Counted from the stretch's first letter, positions 1 through 8,109 are shown. The stretch is 64,000 nt of DNA from a bacterium (GCA_031082185.1 JAVHLI010000002.1:1-64000), one strand, 5' to 3'. The notes: a model not told the origin generated them from the sequence alone. Program-made: numbers and translations.

Positions 1-750
1 CGCCCGTCCTTCGGTTTCGGCTGTCTCCGTGCCTGACGCGGGCTCCTGCGGTTGCGCTGCTCTCCTAGCACGACGCCTTCGGATTCGCGGCGGCCCAATC
101 TGCTCACGAGCCTCCTGTGACAGCATGTCGTGCAGGGCGACCGTTAGATCCTCGGGATCAATGAGGACGCCCTCCTTTCGCTTGATCTCGCGCCGTATGA
201 GAAGCAGCACTATCTCCTGAAAGAGGGCCCGACCGATGGAGGCGGGGTTGAGGGCGGCTTGCCGCGACCAGAACTCCTCGTGCTCGTTCTTCCGTATGGC
301 GTTGCGGTGGAGGATTCCCAACTGACCCGCAGCCGAATCCAGGTCGTCCTCAGCCAAGTCAACCGAGAACACCCTCTCGTACTCGATGCCTTCCTCGAAC
401 GTGAGGTGGTAGAGGTTCCAGGCAATCCCGTTTGTCAGGAGCACCCAACGGAAGTTGTTCCGGGAGGCGTACATCTGGGACTGCTCGATATGCTTGTCCC
501 GGAGAGTGACTCCGGCGGCCTTCACCTCCACCAGTAGCTTCGTAACCCCGTCGATCTTGAGGGCGATGTCGATGTACTTGCTCTTCAGTTGCGCCTCCCG
601 GCTGATCTCGGTCAGAACGTCGTAGCCAAGGACCTCCTCCATGAACTTGACAACTCGCTGAACCGTGTCGGCCTCGTTCAGGTTGTCCCGTTGGGCCTGA
701 AGCAGGATGGGCTGGAACTTCCTTAGTGGCCTGCGGATATTTGCCGTCAT
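1..750 (-). CDS. Type I restriction R-subunit N-terminal (HSDR_N)-like nuclease, 3' part beyond window edge
   Basis: The reading frame is open from an ATG at 750 to the left edge (250 codons seen, no stop). It has a PD-(D/E)XK nuclease core: YIDIAL supplies the Asp and LLVEVKA the E-x-K, followed by helices typical of the HSDR_N fold. An SD-like GGGAGG lies just upstream of the ATG. The last ~30 visible residues are Arg/Ala/Pro/Glu-rich, so the visible protein already covers the whole nuclease domain and may not continue into a helicase. It is probably a stand-alone HSDR_N protein (often annotated restriction endonuclease subunit R or type I R N-terminal protein) rather than a full HsdR. No hsdM or hsdS is visible. 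It lies beside an integrase, which suits an accessory gene. Confidence 0.75.
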   Translation of the reverse strand, partial: MTANIRRPLRKFQPILLQAQRDNLNEADTVQRVVKFMEEVLGYDVLTEISREAQLKSKYIDIALKIDGVTKLLVEVKAAGVTLRDKHIEQSQMYASRNNFRWVLLTNGIAWNLYHLTFEEGIEYERVFSVDLAEDDLDSAAGQLGILHRNAIRKNEHEEFWSRQAALNPASIGRALFQEIVLLLIRREIKRKEGVLIDPEDLTVALHDMLSQEAREQIGPPRIRRRRARRAAQPQEPASGTETAETEGRA

Positions 751-1261
751 CCCGGCACCTCCCATGAAGATCCCCGGCGACGCGAAGTGACCTAACATCT
801 CTGGGGTTCAGCAGGCGGGCACGTACTCCTCCACTTCCCCCGCGGTTGTGCATAAGCAAGAGCCGAGCGGCCCATTCATCGCGGCAGCGGAGACCACTTC
901 GCGTCTTCTTACCCCTCGTCACGTGAGTCGCAACGAGCGACGATTGTTGGGCGCCAAGCTCCAATCGCGGGCGGGCTGGCCGGGAGGACAAGGGCAACCT
1001 ACGGATGTGGGTCGTGGGGTTTCCTGCGGCGCGCCAGGCGTGGGAAGCGTACCGTGACGCCCTGATCCTTGAGGAGCGCGCCTATTCGGGCCGCTTGCCA
1101 TTGGCCTCCGAGCGATTCGCGTGACGCGATTCGCGTCCCCAAGGTCAGCCTCCCGGGGGGCCCCGTCGGGATGAACACGGCCAGGGCGCCACGGGTCGGC
1201 CCGCGACTGTCTCCACCGAGTTAGGCTGCAGTTAGGCTGTAGTAGAGTACTAGGCGGGCGG
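751..1261. other. Intergenic stretch without a supported gene
   Basis: About 500 bases between the nuclease gene and the terminator. Both strands carry open frames, but they have no SD, no recognisable domain, and one is a read-through of tRNA-like sequence. The only structure seen is a short tandem repeat at 1221-1242 in which the decamer TTAGGCTG(C/T)A occurs twice. Confidence 0.5.
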
Positions 1262-1300
1262 GGAATGAAAACGGGGCGAAGGCTGAAACTCTCGCCCCGT
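1262..1300 (-). terminator. Rho-independent terminator-like hairpin
   Basis: Reading the minus strand, a 9-bp perfect stem (ACGGGGCGA with TCGCCCCGT, 12-nt loop, positions 1271-1300) is followed by TTTT. It lies downstream of the integrase and tRNA-like fragment and would stop minus-strand transcription there. Confidence 0.6.
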
Positions 1301-1312
1301 CGGTGTTTCGGC

Positions 1313-1361
1313 TGGAGCGCCCGGAGGGAGTCGAACCCCCGACCTACTGGTCTAGTCCAGC
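1313..1361 (-). repeat. tRNA-like 3' half (candidate attachment-site remnant)
   Basis: On the minus strand this segment has an anticodon-type stem (GCTGG/CCAGT), a 5-nt variable loop, a T-arm with TTCGACT loop, a 3' acceptor strand CGGGCGC, a discriminator T and CCA. There is no D-arm or 5' acceptor strand. Its 3' end strongly resembles that of the tRNA-Arg gene 0.9 kb upstream (about three differences over the last 28 positions). The integrase stop codon falls in its anticodon loop (1352-1354). This is the usual layout of a displaced tRNA 3' half at one end of an integrated element. It could also be a degraded tRNA-Arg(ACG) gene, since the stem-loop resembles that isoacceptor. Confidence 0.65.
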
Positions 1362-2371
1362 CGCAGGCGCTCAATCGCCGACGCTTGCCGGTGCGCCCGT
1401 TGAAGGTCAGCCCCCACCAGGTTGCTGTAGCGCAGCGTTGTCGCCAGGCTCTCGTGCCCCATCAGCCGGCGCACCTCGTCGAGCCCGGCGCCGCCGCGCA
1501 GCCACGAGGTCGCCGCGAAGTGTCTCAGTGCGTGCGGGTGCAGCCGGCGGTGCGCGGGCAGGCCGGCCTTCGCGCTGAGGCGGTTGGAGATTGTCAGCAG
1601 GTGCCGTGTCTTCAGCGGTCGGCCCTGCCGGTCGGCAAACAGGAACGCCTCGGGCGCAGGGTGAGGGTGACGCGCGAGCCACGTCTTGAGGGCGCGCGTG
1701 GTGGTGGGCCCGATGAAGGTGACGCGATCTTTGCGCCCCTTGCCGGCGCGCACGAACAGGCCGCGGTCGGCCGGCCGCCAGTCCTCGACGAGCAGGTGCA
1801 GCAGTTCGCCGGCGCGGAGGCCAGCATCGGCGAGCGTCAGCAGCAGGGTGCGGTTGCGGACGCCCTCCAGAGTATCAGGACAGGCCGCCAGCACGGCGCG
1901 CAGTTCGTCCTCGGTGGGCACGTCGGGCAGTGTCCTGGGCGTCCTCATGGTGAAGCCGCGCAATGGCGTCGCCGCGAGCATGCCAACCTCCACGCACCAG
2001 CGGAAGAACGTTCGCAACGTGCGGAACCCCTGGTGCTGCGTGCTGGCGCTGCGGTGTTGCAGTCCGACGAAGAAGGTTCTCACCGAAAGCGCCGTCACCT
2101 CGGGCACCTCGGCGGTCAGCCGGCGCAGCCACCAAGAGTAGACCTGAACCGTCTTCGCGGTGCAGCCGCCGACGCGCTTCGTCAGCAGGAACGCCTCGAC
2201 GAGATTGCAGAAGGGGTGAGCGTCTGCTTCTTCGGCGGATTTCGTGAAGGAGCCAAAGGCTGAAAGCCGCGTCCTGACTGGGTTGGCGCGCCTGGAGGGA
2301 CTCGAACCCCCGGCCCGCTGCTTAGAAGGCAGCCGCTCTATCCGCTGAGCTACAGGCGCGCGGCCAGGCAC
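1352..2371 (-). CDS. Tyrosine recombinase/integrase, frame fused to tRNA-Arg
   Basis: An XerC/D-like site-specific recombinase. It has an N-terminal SAM-like core-binding domain and a C-terminal catalytic domain with the full set of residues: Arg in GLRAGEL, His-x-x-Arg in HALRH, His in MGHES and Tyr in RYSNL. The protein-like sequence begins only after the tRNA 3' end (about 2283 downward). The first ~28 residues of the open frame are translated tRNA-Arg, a classic artefact. There is no ATG, GTG or TTG between the tRNA and the core-binding domain, so the real start is either the GTG at 2371 (through the tRNA), a rare codon, or lost. The stop lies inside a tRNA-like fragment. This suggests a tiny element or an integrase split at its own attachment site. 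Confidence 0.7.
   Translation of the reverse strand: MPGRAPVAQRIERLPSKQRAGGSSPSRRANPVRTRLSAFGSFTKSAEEADAHPFCNLVEAFLLTKRVGGCTAKTVQVYSWWLRRLTAEVPEVTALSVRTFFVGLQHRSASTQHQGFRTLRTFFRWCVEVGMLAATPLRGFTMRTPRTLPDVPTEDELRAVLAACPDTLEGVRNRTLLLTLADAGLRAGELLHLLVEDWRPADRGLFVRAGKGRKDRVTFIGPTTTRALKTWLARHPHPAPEAFLFADRQGRPLKTRHLLTISNRLSAKAGLPAHRRLHPHALRHFAATSWLRGGAGLDEVRRLMGHESLATTLRYSNLVGADLQRAHRQASAIERLRLD
2284..2359 (-). tRNA. tRNA-Arg (anticodon TCT)
   Basis: A 76-nt cloverleaf with every arm pairing: acceptor GCGCCTG/CAGGCGC, anticodon arm GCTGC-CTTCTAA-GCAGC, T-loop TTCGAGT, and an encoded CCA at 2284-2286. It decodes AGA/AGG. Its 3' end continues directly into the integrase frame, and it is the likely intact copy of the attachment site. 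Confidence 0.95.
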
Positions 2372-2372
2372 G

Positions 2373-2401
2373 AGTATAGCACAGGCCCCTGCTCACAGAA
2401 C
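2373..2401 (-). promoter_or_regulatory. Probable tRNA-Arg promoter
   Basis: A TATACT -10 box reads on the minus strand at 2373-2378, about 14 nt upstream of the tRNA 5' end. The -35 region (around GTTCTG) is weak. A start here would exclude the GTG at 2371, which makes translation of the integrase through the tRNA unlikely from this promoter. Confidence 0.4.
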
Positions 2402-3394
2402 CCTGTGCACCGCCAGTCGGGAGAATACCACCGCGGCTACCAGGCACGCCAGCGCAGCGCCGGCGGCGAGCGCTGTAGCCTCGGTGGGGCGGCGCTCCCA
2501 GCCGATCTGTCGGCCCAGGTGCCGGTAGACTCGCCGCAACTCGCCGACGTTAGTGGTGCGGTAGTATGCGCCCCCTGCGGTCTCCGCCATCCCGCGGAGG
2601 GTTTCTTCGTCCAGGCGCACCAATATGCTGCGTCCGGCGACGGTGAGGGTCGTGCCTTCAGGCGTACCGACCCCCACGGTGTAGACCTTTACCTGGAGAT
2701 CGCGTGCGCTGCGCGCCGCCTCCAACGGATGTGTTCCGCGGTTGCTCTGCCCGTCGGAGAGCAGCACGATCACTCCCGGGGGCAGCTTCCCCGCTGGCGC
2801 CGGCGACGCCCCAGGCGGCAGCGCAAGAGGCGCTTCGCCACCTGCCAGCGGTCGAACACGGCCAGGCAGAGCCCAGATCGCCTCGAGCAGGCCATCGCCC
2901 ATCGCGGTGGCGGATTCCGGGATAAGCAGGTCAATCGCATCGCGGATGCGGGCACGATCCGCCGTCGGCGGCACGACCGTCGTGGCGTAACCGCTGAAGG
3001 TAACCAGGCCCACCCGGAAACCGCCGGGCAGCGCTCGAACGAACTCGTGAGCAGCCAGCTTCGCACCGGCCATCCTGTTGGGCTTGAAGTCATCGGCCAG
3101 CATGCTGCGGCTCACATCAATGGAGAGCACCACCACGCCCTCTCGCGCGGGTACCGGCAGCGGAGCCGTGGGCCGTGCCAGACCGATCAGAACCATCCCG
3201 ATGCCCAATAGGTAGAGCACCGGAGGCGCCCACCTGCGCCACCTGCCGCGACCGCCGGCGGCACGCGCCAGCATCTCGACGTTGGGAACAAGCATTACCC
3301 CGCGCGGGCGCCTTACCTGAAGCCGGAGGTACGCCCAGACAAGCAGCGGCAGCGCCGCCAACGCCCACAGCATGAAGGGCCACTCAAAGGTCAT
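2393..3394 (-). CDS. VWA-domain membrane protein (BatA-like), second copy
   Basis: 333 residues. Two N-terminal membrane segments (around residues 5-25 and 55-75), then a von Willebrand A domain with an intact MIDAS (DVSRSM, then Thr and Asp motifs including LLSDGQS), then a C-terminal membrane segment. The family forms the Bat/MoxR membrane complexes linked to chaperone or stress roles. The ATG at 3394 overlaps the upstream stop by 4 bases (ATGA), so translation is probably coupled. It is clearly paralogous to the preceding gene. It is the last gene of the MoxR operon and ends just before tRNA-Arg. Confidence 0.85.
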   Translation of the reverse strand: MTFEWPFMLWALAALPLLVWAYLRLQVRRPRGVMLVPNVEMLARAAGGRGRWRRWAPPVLYLLGIGMVLIGLARPTAPLPVPAREGVVVLSIDVSRSMLADDFKPNRMAGAKLAAHEFVRALPGGFRVGLVTFSGYATTVVPPTADRARIRDAIDLLIPESATAMGDGLLEAIWALPGRVRPLAGGEAPLALPPGASPAPAGKLPPGVIVLLSDGQSNRGTHPLEAARSARDLQVKVYTVGVGTPEGTTLTVAGRSILVRLDEETLRGMAETAGGAYYRTTNVGELRRVYRHLGRQIGWERRPTEATALAAGAALACLVAAVVFSRLAVHRVL

Positions 3395-4350
3395 GGCACC
3401 CTCCCAAACCAGAACAGTGAAAGCGCGCCGCCGGCCAGCATGAAGACGCCTGCCACCGCCATCAGGAGAAACGACATCTCCTGGCGGGTGCGCTCCCACC
3501 CCACGGACCGGCCTAGCAACCGCGAGAGCTCCTGCAGCTCCTCCGCGCCTGTATTCGGAAAGAACCGCCCGCCGGTGATCTGGGCGATGCGCTGGAGGCC
3601 GGCCGCGTCGAACGGCACAAGCACGAGCTGGCCCTCCACCCGCATCACGGTTCCGCCCGGCCTGCCCACGCCGACGGTGAAGATTCGGACGCGCGCGTCG
3701 CGCGCCAGGGCAGCGGCTTCCTCCGGATTCGGGCCGAAGTTGCTCACGCCGTCAGAGAAGATCACGATGGACCCGGGGATCAACTGCGTCGGACGGTCGC
3801 CCGGCCCCCCTGCACGGCCCGGCAGCACCCGCACCGCCTCCAGGATACCGCCGCCCATCGAGGTGGCCGACTGCGGCTGGAGACGGTCGAGCGCCTCGTA
3901 GAGAGCGGTCCTGTCGGTGCCGGGCGGCAGCAACACGGTGCCGTACTCGCTGAACGCCACGAGCCCAATCCTGGTCGAGCGGGGCACGATCTCCGCCAGC
4001 GCCCGGGCAGCCCTTCGTGCTGCCTCCAGGCGCGTCGGCTGTGCGTCGGTGGCGATCATGCTCTTGCTGGTGTCAACCGCGATCACAACCGCGGCGCGGT
4101 TGACCGGGATGGGCAACGCGGCCACTGGACGCGCCATTGTCACCGCCAGAAGCAGCAGCGCGATCAGGTAGCACGCGGTGGGGAGGGAGCGCTGCCAGCC
4201 CGGGGGGCGCACCACCAGTTGATCGAACAGACGTGCCTCAGCGAACTGCCCGGCGGCGCGTTGCTGCCGCCGGCCGAGGATCCGGTGCCCCCACCACAGA
4301 AGCGGGGCCAGGGCCAGCGCCCAGAGCATCAGCGGCCAGATGAACTCCAC
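3391..4350 (-). CDS. VWA-domain membrane protein (BatA-like), first copy
   Basis: 319 residues with the same plan as its downstream neighbour: N-terminal membrane helix (MLWALALAPLLWW), a second helix near residue 60, VWA domain with MIDAS DTSKSM and IFSDGVSN, and a C-terminal helix. The start overlaps the end of the DUF58 gene by 22 bases. A tandem pair of BatA-type proteins with the first helix starting PLMLWALA/PFMLWALA in both indicates local duplication. The usual TPR partner (BatB/BatC tail) is not present. It probably assembles with the MoxR ATPase at the membrane. Confidence 0.85.
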   Translation of the reverse strand: MEFIWPLMLWALALAPLLWWGHRILGRRQQRAAGQFAEARLFDQLVVRPPGWQRSLPTACYLIALLLLAVTMARPVAALPIPVNRAAVVIAVDTSKSMIATDAQPTRLEAARRAARALAEIVPRSTRIGLVAFSEYGTVLLPPGTDRTALYEALDRLQPQSATSMGGGILEAVRVLPGRAGGPGDRPTQLIPGSIVIFSDGVSNFGPNPEEAAALARDARVRIFTVGVGRPGGTVMRVEGQLVLVPFDAAGLQRIAQITGGRFFPNTGAEELQELSRLLGRSVGWERTRQEMSFLLMAVAGVFMLAGGALSLFWFGRVP

Positions 4351-5258
4351 AGGCGCCTCCGCCGCCGCAGCACGAAATCCACAAGGGGATCCCCCAGCGT
4401 CGCGGCCGTGGACAACACGAGGTGGTCAACGCGGGCACGCCGAAACGCCGCGGTTACGCTTGCCCGGCGCGCGCTTACCAGCTCCTCGTGCGCAGAACGC
4501 ACCCGCGCGTCGGACGTGTCAATCCAGCAATGCCGGCCGGTCTCGGGATCCCGCACCGGGATCAAGCCCACGTCGGGCAGGACCTCTTCCGCCGGATCGC
4601 GGATCCAGGCAGCGACCACGTCGTGCCGGCGTCCCAGCTCGCAAAGCGGCCTCTCCCAGCCATCAGGCGCGATGAAGTCCGAGATCACGAAGACAAGGTG
4701 CCGGCGGCGCAGCATTCCGGCCGCGGCATGGAGCGCGCCGGCAAGATCGGTCATCCCAGGTGGATCGGCCATCCCCGACACGGAGGGCCCGGCCTGCTGC
4801 AGGGAGTGCAGAATGCGCAGGGCATGGCGCCGGCCTGCACGGGGTGGGACCAGCGGCTGGCCGCGGCCCGGAAAGGCCACCGCACCGACCTTATCGCCGT
4901 GTCGCGCCACGATGTAGGCGGCGGTCCCGGCAAACTCGATCGCCAGATCGCGCTTGAGGCGGCGTCGGGTGCCGAACATCATCGAGGGAGAGAGATCCAC
5001 GAGCAGCCAGGCGGTCAGTTCGCGCTCTTCGTGATACTGCCGGACGAAGATGCGATGCATCCGCGCGGTGACGTTCCAGTCTATGCGCCGGACCTCGTCG
5101 CCCGGCTGGTACTCCCTGACTTCGGCCAGATCCAGACTGGGCCCGTAGAAGATACCCCGGTAGTCGCCGAACAGGAAACCGTCCAGGCGACGCACGACGG
5201 TGAACTCCAGCCGCCGCAGCAACTGCTCAGGGGTCTCCAGCAACTCGACCGCCGGCAC
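4329..5258 (-). CDS. DUF58 domain protein
   Basis: 309 residues with the hallmark DUF58 core: REYQPGDEVRRIDWN-VTAR, followed by a VWA-like segment (LLVDLSPSM). DUF58 proteins sit between a MoxR ATPase and VWA membrane proteins in most bacteria, as they do here. They are thought to be a VWA-like partner of the ATPase. No membrane segment is obvious. Its start lies 6 bases after the MoxR stop. Confidence 0.88.
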   Translation of the reverse strand: MPAVELLETPEQLLRRLEFTVVRRLDGFLFGDYRGIFYGPSLDLAEVREYQPGDEVRRIDWNVTARMHRIFVRQYHEERELTAWLLVDLSPSMMFGTRRRLKRDLAIEFAGTAAYIVARHGDKVGAVAFPGRGQPLVPPRAGRRHALRILHSLQQAGPSVSGMADPPGMTDLAGALHAAAGMLRRRHLVFVISDFIAPDGWERPLCELGRRHDVVAAWIRDPAEEVLPDVGLIPVRDPETGRHCWIDTSDARVRSAHEELVSARRASVTAAFRRARVDHLVLSTAATLGDPLVDFVLRRRRRLWSSSGR

Positions 5259-5264
5259 GGCCGG

Positions 5265-6311
5265 CTATTCCCCCCTGGAAAGCCCGCCCCCGGCTGCCGC
5301 GGTGCTCTGGGCCTCGTATGGATCCCCCAGTGCCAGGCGCGGTGCAGGTACGGCCGCGATCACCTGCTCCACCAGGGAGTCGGGTCCCACCCCGTCGGCC
5401 AGGGCCTCGTAGGAAAGGACCAGGCGGTGGCGCAGCACCTCAGGCGCTATGTCCCGTATGTCCTCCGGCATCACGTACTCCCGCCCCCGCAGCAGCGCCA
5501 GCGCGCGCGCGCCCAATACCATGTTGAGGGAGGCTCGCGGGCTGGCTCCGTAGGCGACGTAGCGGCGCAGTTGATCCAGCCCCACCTCGTCCGGGCGGCG
5601 GGTCGCGGTCGCGAGCGCCACGGAGTACTCGCGGATTCTCGCGTCGACGTAAACCGCGTCGGCGACCGCCTGCAGTTGGAGCAGTTCGGCGGCGCTGATT
5701 GCCGGACTCACTTCCGGGGGAGCGCCGCTCATCCGTTCGACGATCGTGATCTCCTCGTGTCGGCTGGGGTAGGTGATGACCACCTTGAACATGAACCGGT
5801 CTACCTGCGCCTCAGGCAGAGGGTAGGTTCCCTCGCTCTCGATCGGGTTCTGGGTGGCCATCACGAGAAACGGGTGCGGAAGGGGGAAGGTCTGCTTGCC
5901 GATCGTCACCTGCCCCTCCTGCATCGCCTCGAGCAGTGCTGACTGCACCTTAGCCGGGGCGCGGTTGATCTCGTCGGCCAGGACGAAGTTGGCGAAGACC
6001 GGACCCAGTTCCACGTCGAAGGCGCTGGTCTGCCGGTTGTAGATCCGGGTCCCCACCAGATCGGCCGGCACCAGGTCCGGCGTGAACTGGATCCGCTTGA
6101 ACTCGCAGTCAATCGCCCGGGCGGCGCTCTTGATGGCCAGGGTCTTGGCCAGACCAGGAACGCCTTCGAGCAGGACGTGTCCCCGTGCGAGCAGCGCCAC
6201 CAGCAGCCGCTCCAGCATCAGGTCCTGACCGACGATCACGCGCTTGACCTCGTAGAGCACCTTCCGCATCGTCGCGGAGGCCTGTTGGAACAGTTCCAGC
6301 GGCTTCGTCAC
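5265..6311 (-). CDS. MoxR-family AAA+ ATPase
   Basis: 348 residues from a GTG at 6311 chosen because GGGAGGAG lies at the right distance and the homologous sequence begins there; an open extension to 6566 is unsupported. It shows Walker A GVPGLAKT, Walker B LADEINRA, sensor-type MATQNP and the MoxR lid sequence RASLNMVLGARALAL. MoxR ATPases act as chaperones that activate or assemble metal-binding VWA proteins, and the two VWA proteins downstream are natural clients. First gene of a four-gene operon, with a promoter at 6349-6377. Confidence 0.92.
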   Translation of the reverse strand: MTKPLELFQQASATMRKVLYEVKRVIVGQDLMLERLLVALLARGHVLLEGVPGLAKTLAIKSAARAIDCEFKRIQFTPDLVPADLVGTRIYNRQTSAFDVELGPVFANFVLADEINRAPAKVQSALLEAMQEGQVTIGKQTFPLPHPFLVMATQNPIESEGTYPLPEAQVDRFMFKVVITYPSRHEEITIVERMSGAPPEVSPAISAAELLQLQAVADAVYVDARIREYSVALATATRRPDEVGLDQLRRYVAYGASPRASLNMVLGARALALLRGREYVMPEDIRDIAPEVLRHRLVLSYEALADGVGPDSLVEQVIAAVPAPRLALGDPYEAQSTAAAGGGLSRGE

Positions 6312-6348
6312 CTGGCTCCTCCCTCTTGCTCGCGCACGCGCTACCGCC

Positions 6349-6377
6349 ACGGTAGCACCGCCCCAAAAGGGGGTCAA
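6349..6377 (-). promoter_or_regulatory. Promoter of the MoxR operon
   Basis: On the minus strand, TTGACC (6372-6377) and TACCGT (6349-6354) are separated by 17 bases, about 38 bases upstream of the GTG start. A CCCC-TTTT-GGGG hairpin lies within the spacer. Confidence 0.5.
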
Positions 6378-6405
6378 GGCGAGTCGCGGCGAATCACACT
6401 GTGGT

Positions 6406-7329
6406 ATGCGACGCTCGATTCTTCTTGCCGTGAAGCGAATCATCACCGGGATCTGCCTGCTCGCGGTGCTCTGCCTGTTCGCCGGGTTCTCCCTGCTTGC
6501 CCCTGCCCCGGCGCGCACGGCCGCCGCTCCTTCCGATGCGTGGCTGGTGGTCCCGGGACAGTCCATGGGCGCGCTGCGACTGGGCGTCCCGGCACGAACC
6601 CTCTATCAGACCGCAGGATGGGGACAGCCCGACCGCACGCACGCCGCAGGCTCCGTTTCGTACCTCTACTACGACCGCCAGCGCACCGCCGCCGGCGTGC
6701 GCGACGATCAGGTCGTGCTGATCCTCACCACGAGCGAGCGATACCGGACCGAGCGGGGAGTGGGCGTGGGCCAGCCCGCATCGGCCGCGGCGACGGCCTA
6801 CGGCGCGCCATCGTCAGGAGGCGGCGACGAGCGGGTGCTCTGGTACGACGCCTTGGGGCTCGTGCTGGGAACGGGAAGCGGCACTGTCATCCGAATCGGG
6901 GTATTCGATCCAAAGGCCTTCGTGCGCGCGCTGCTGGCGGACGAGCGGCCTGCCCGAGACATCGTGCTCACCGCGCGGCCGCCCAAGTACGGCGCCGCGC
7001 CGGGTGCAGGTGCAAGTGGCAACGCCGGCGCGGGTGGCAGCGCCGGCGTGCAGGCGCGCTCGGCAATGGTGACCGTTACGCTCAAGAACTTCGGCCGGGG
7101 CGCGAAGGTCCTCAACCCCAACTTTTTCTCGCTCGCGGACCGCGATGGTGAAACCTATCGTTACGACCCGTCCTCGTTCCGGCAGGCAGATGCCTGCCGC
7201 TCAACGGTCTCGGTACGGCCCGGAGACACGGGGACTTGCTCGCTGGTCTTCGTGATTCCCGCAGGCCGCAGCGCCCGCACCATCGTCTTCAACGATGGCG
7301 CGAGCACCGACGAGTACTACTTCAACTAG
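6406..7329 (+). CDS. Secreted protein of unknown function with DUF4352-like C-terminus
   Basis: 307 residues. An N-terminal signal (basic start, then a hydrophobic run around residues 12-32, cleavage near PARTAAA) is followed by a globular region of about 150 residues with no family I recognise. It starts with a pattern (QSMGALRLG) seen in small secreted repeats that begin with a G-x-x-x-LG turn. A Gly/Ala linker (about 205-220) leads to a beta-rich C-terminal part (VTVTLKNFG... SLVFVIPAGRS) resembling DUF4352 telokin-like domains. It is divergent from moxR and its TAG overlaps the next stop tail to tail. Confidence 0.75.
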   Translation: MRRSILLAVKRIITGICLLAVLCLFAGFSLLAPAPARTAAAPSDAWLVVPGQSMGALRLGVPARTLYQTAGWGQPDRTHAAGSVSYLYYDRQRTAAGVRDDQVVLILTTSERYRTERGVGVGQPASAAATAYGAPSSGGGDERVLWYDALGLVLGTGSGTVIRIGVFDPKAFVRALLADERPARDIVLTARPPKYGAAPGAGASGNAGAGGSAGVQARSAMVTVTLKNFGRGAKVLNPNFFSLADRDGETYRYDPSSFRQADACRSTVSVRPGDTGTCSLVFVIPAGRSARTIVFNDGASTDEYYFN

Positions 7330-7991
7330 TCTCTGCGACTTCCAGCCAGTTCGACTTCTGCGCTTTCAAGCCGGAGGCCAAGCGCGATGAAACGGTATCT
7401 CTCCAGTTTCCGCTCCAGGACTGCTCTTTCTATATCGAGCGGTTCGCGCCGGGAAGTGAAGAACCTATCCACTTCCTCTGCCAGGGCGATCGCCTGCTGA
7501 AAGCATGACTTGTGATGCTCTTCCGCTCCATGCACGTGACGCATCCCCTCATTCCACTGCGGCGTCGTAAGCGTGCCGGAGGCTGCGCAGTTGGTTAGGA
7601 ACCTCATTATCAGGGCTTGTGCTTCCTTGATCGCCAAGCATTCGAGGTTCTTCTCATGCAGGCGCCGCGTCATGGGAGGCGGCGACATAGAAGAGAACCT
7701 GCGCCTCTCCCGCTGGGTCTTGTCTGCCAGTTCTGTCGCAGCAGCCGCCATTCCCGCGGCATCCTGGCGTCTCGCCGCCCCTTCCAGCTCTTTCACCAGC
7801 TTCTCCTGCCCAGCAAACCACTCTTCTCGCGGAATCGCCGCAAGGACGGATTGCCTGTATTCCTCGTTGAAGACTTGGATGCGCTGGTTGTACGCATTGA
7901 CTTCCTGCCCAAGCCCCACCCGCAGATTCAGCGCCGCGGCGTCCTGAAGGTAAGGCCCCAGCGATCCAGTCAGGACCCCGGCGCTTTCCAT
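7326..7991 (-). CDS. Hypothetical alpha-helical protein
   Basis: 221 residues, mostly charged helices with coiled-coil-like stretches (around 40-100 and 180-215), no signal peptide or membrane segment and no family I recognise. The start at 7991 has only a weak SD (GGACGA). GC content looks a little lower than in neighbours, and an insertion-sequence scar lies upstream, so it may be a horizontally acquired gene. The stop overlaps that of the secreted protein by 4 bases. Confidence 0.55.
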   Translation of the reverse strand: MESAGVLTGSLGPYLQDAAALNLRVGLGQEVNAYNQRIQVFNEEYRQSVLAAIPREEWFAGQEKLVKELEGAARRQDAAGMAAAATELADKTQRERRRFSSMSPPPMTRRLHEKNLECLAIKEAQALIMRFLTNCAASGTLTTPQWNEGMRHVHGAEEHHKSCFQQAIALAEEVDRFFTSRREPLDIERAVLERKLERYRFIALGLRLESAEVELAGSRRD

Positions 7992-8109
7992 CTTCGTCCG
8001 TCAACATCCAGGAGCATCTTTCCTGGTGGGTCTGAACCGTTGGACGCTTTTCAGAGAAGTCCACCGAAGTGTGCCAGTTCCCACCCCATTGGCTGTAGTT
8101 AGGCTGCAG

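Noticed and set aside
919-1374. Open frame of 151 codons on the minus strand
   Set aside because: Its start region is translated tRNA-like sequence and it has no domain, SD or sensible composition.
1265-2263. 332-codon open frame on the plus strand over the integrase
   Set aside because: Antisense to the integrase; Arg/Gln-rich composition from GC bias and no similarity to a real protein.
4422-5942. 506-codon plus-strand open frame
   Set aside because: Lies antisense to the DUF58 and MoxR genes, which have strong motifs; shadow frame of GC-rich DNA.
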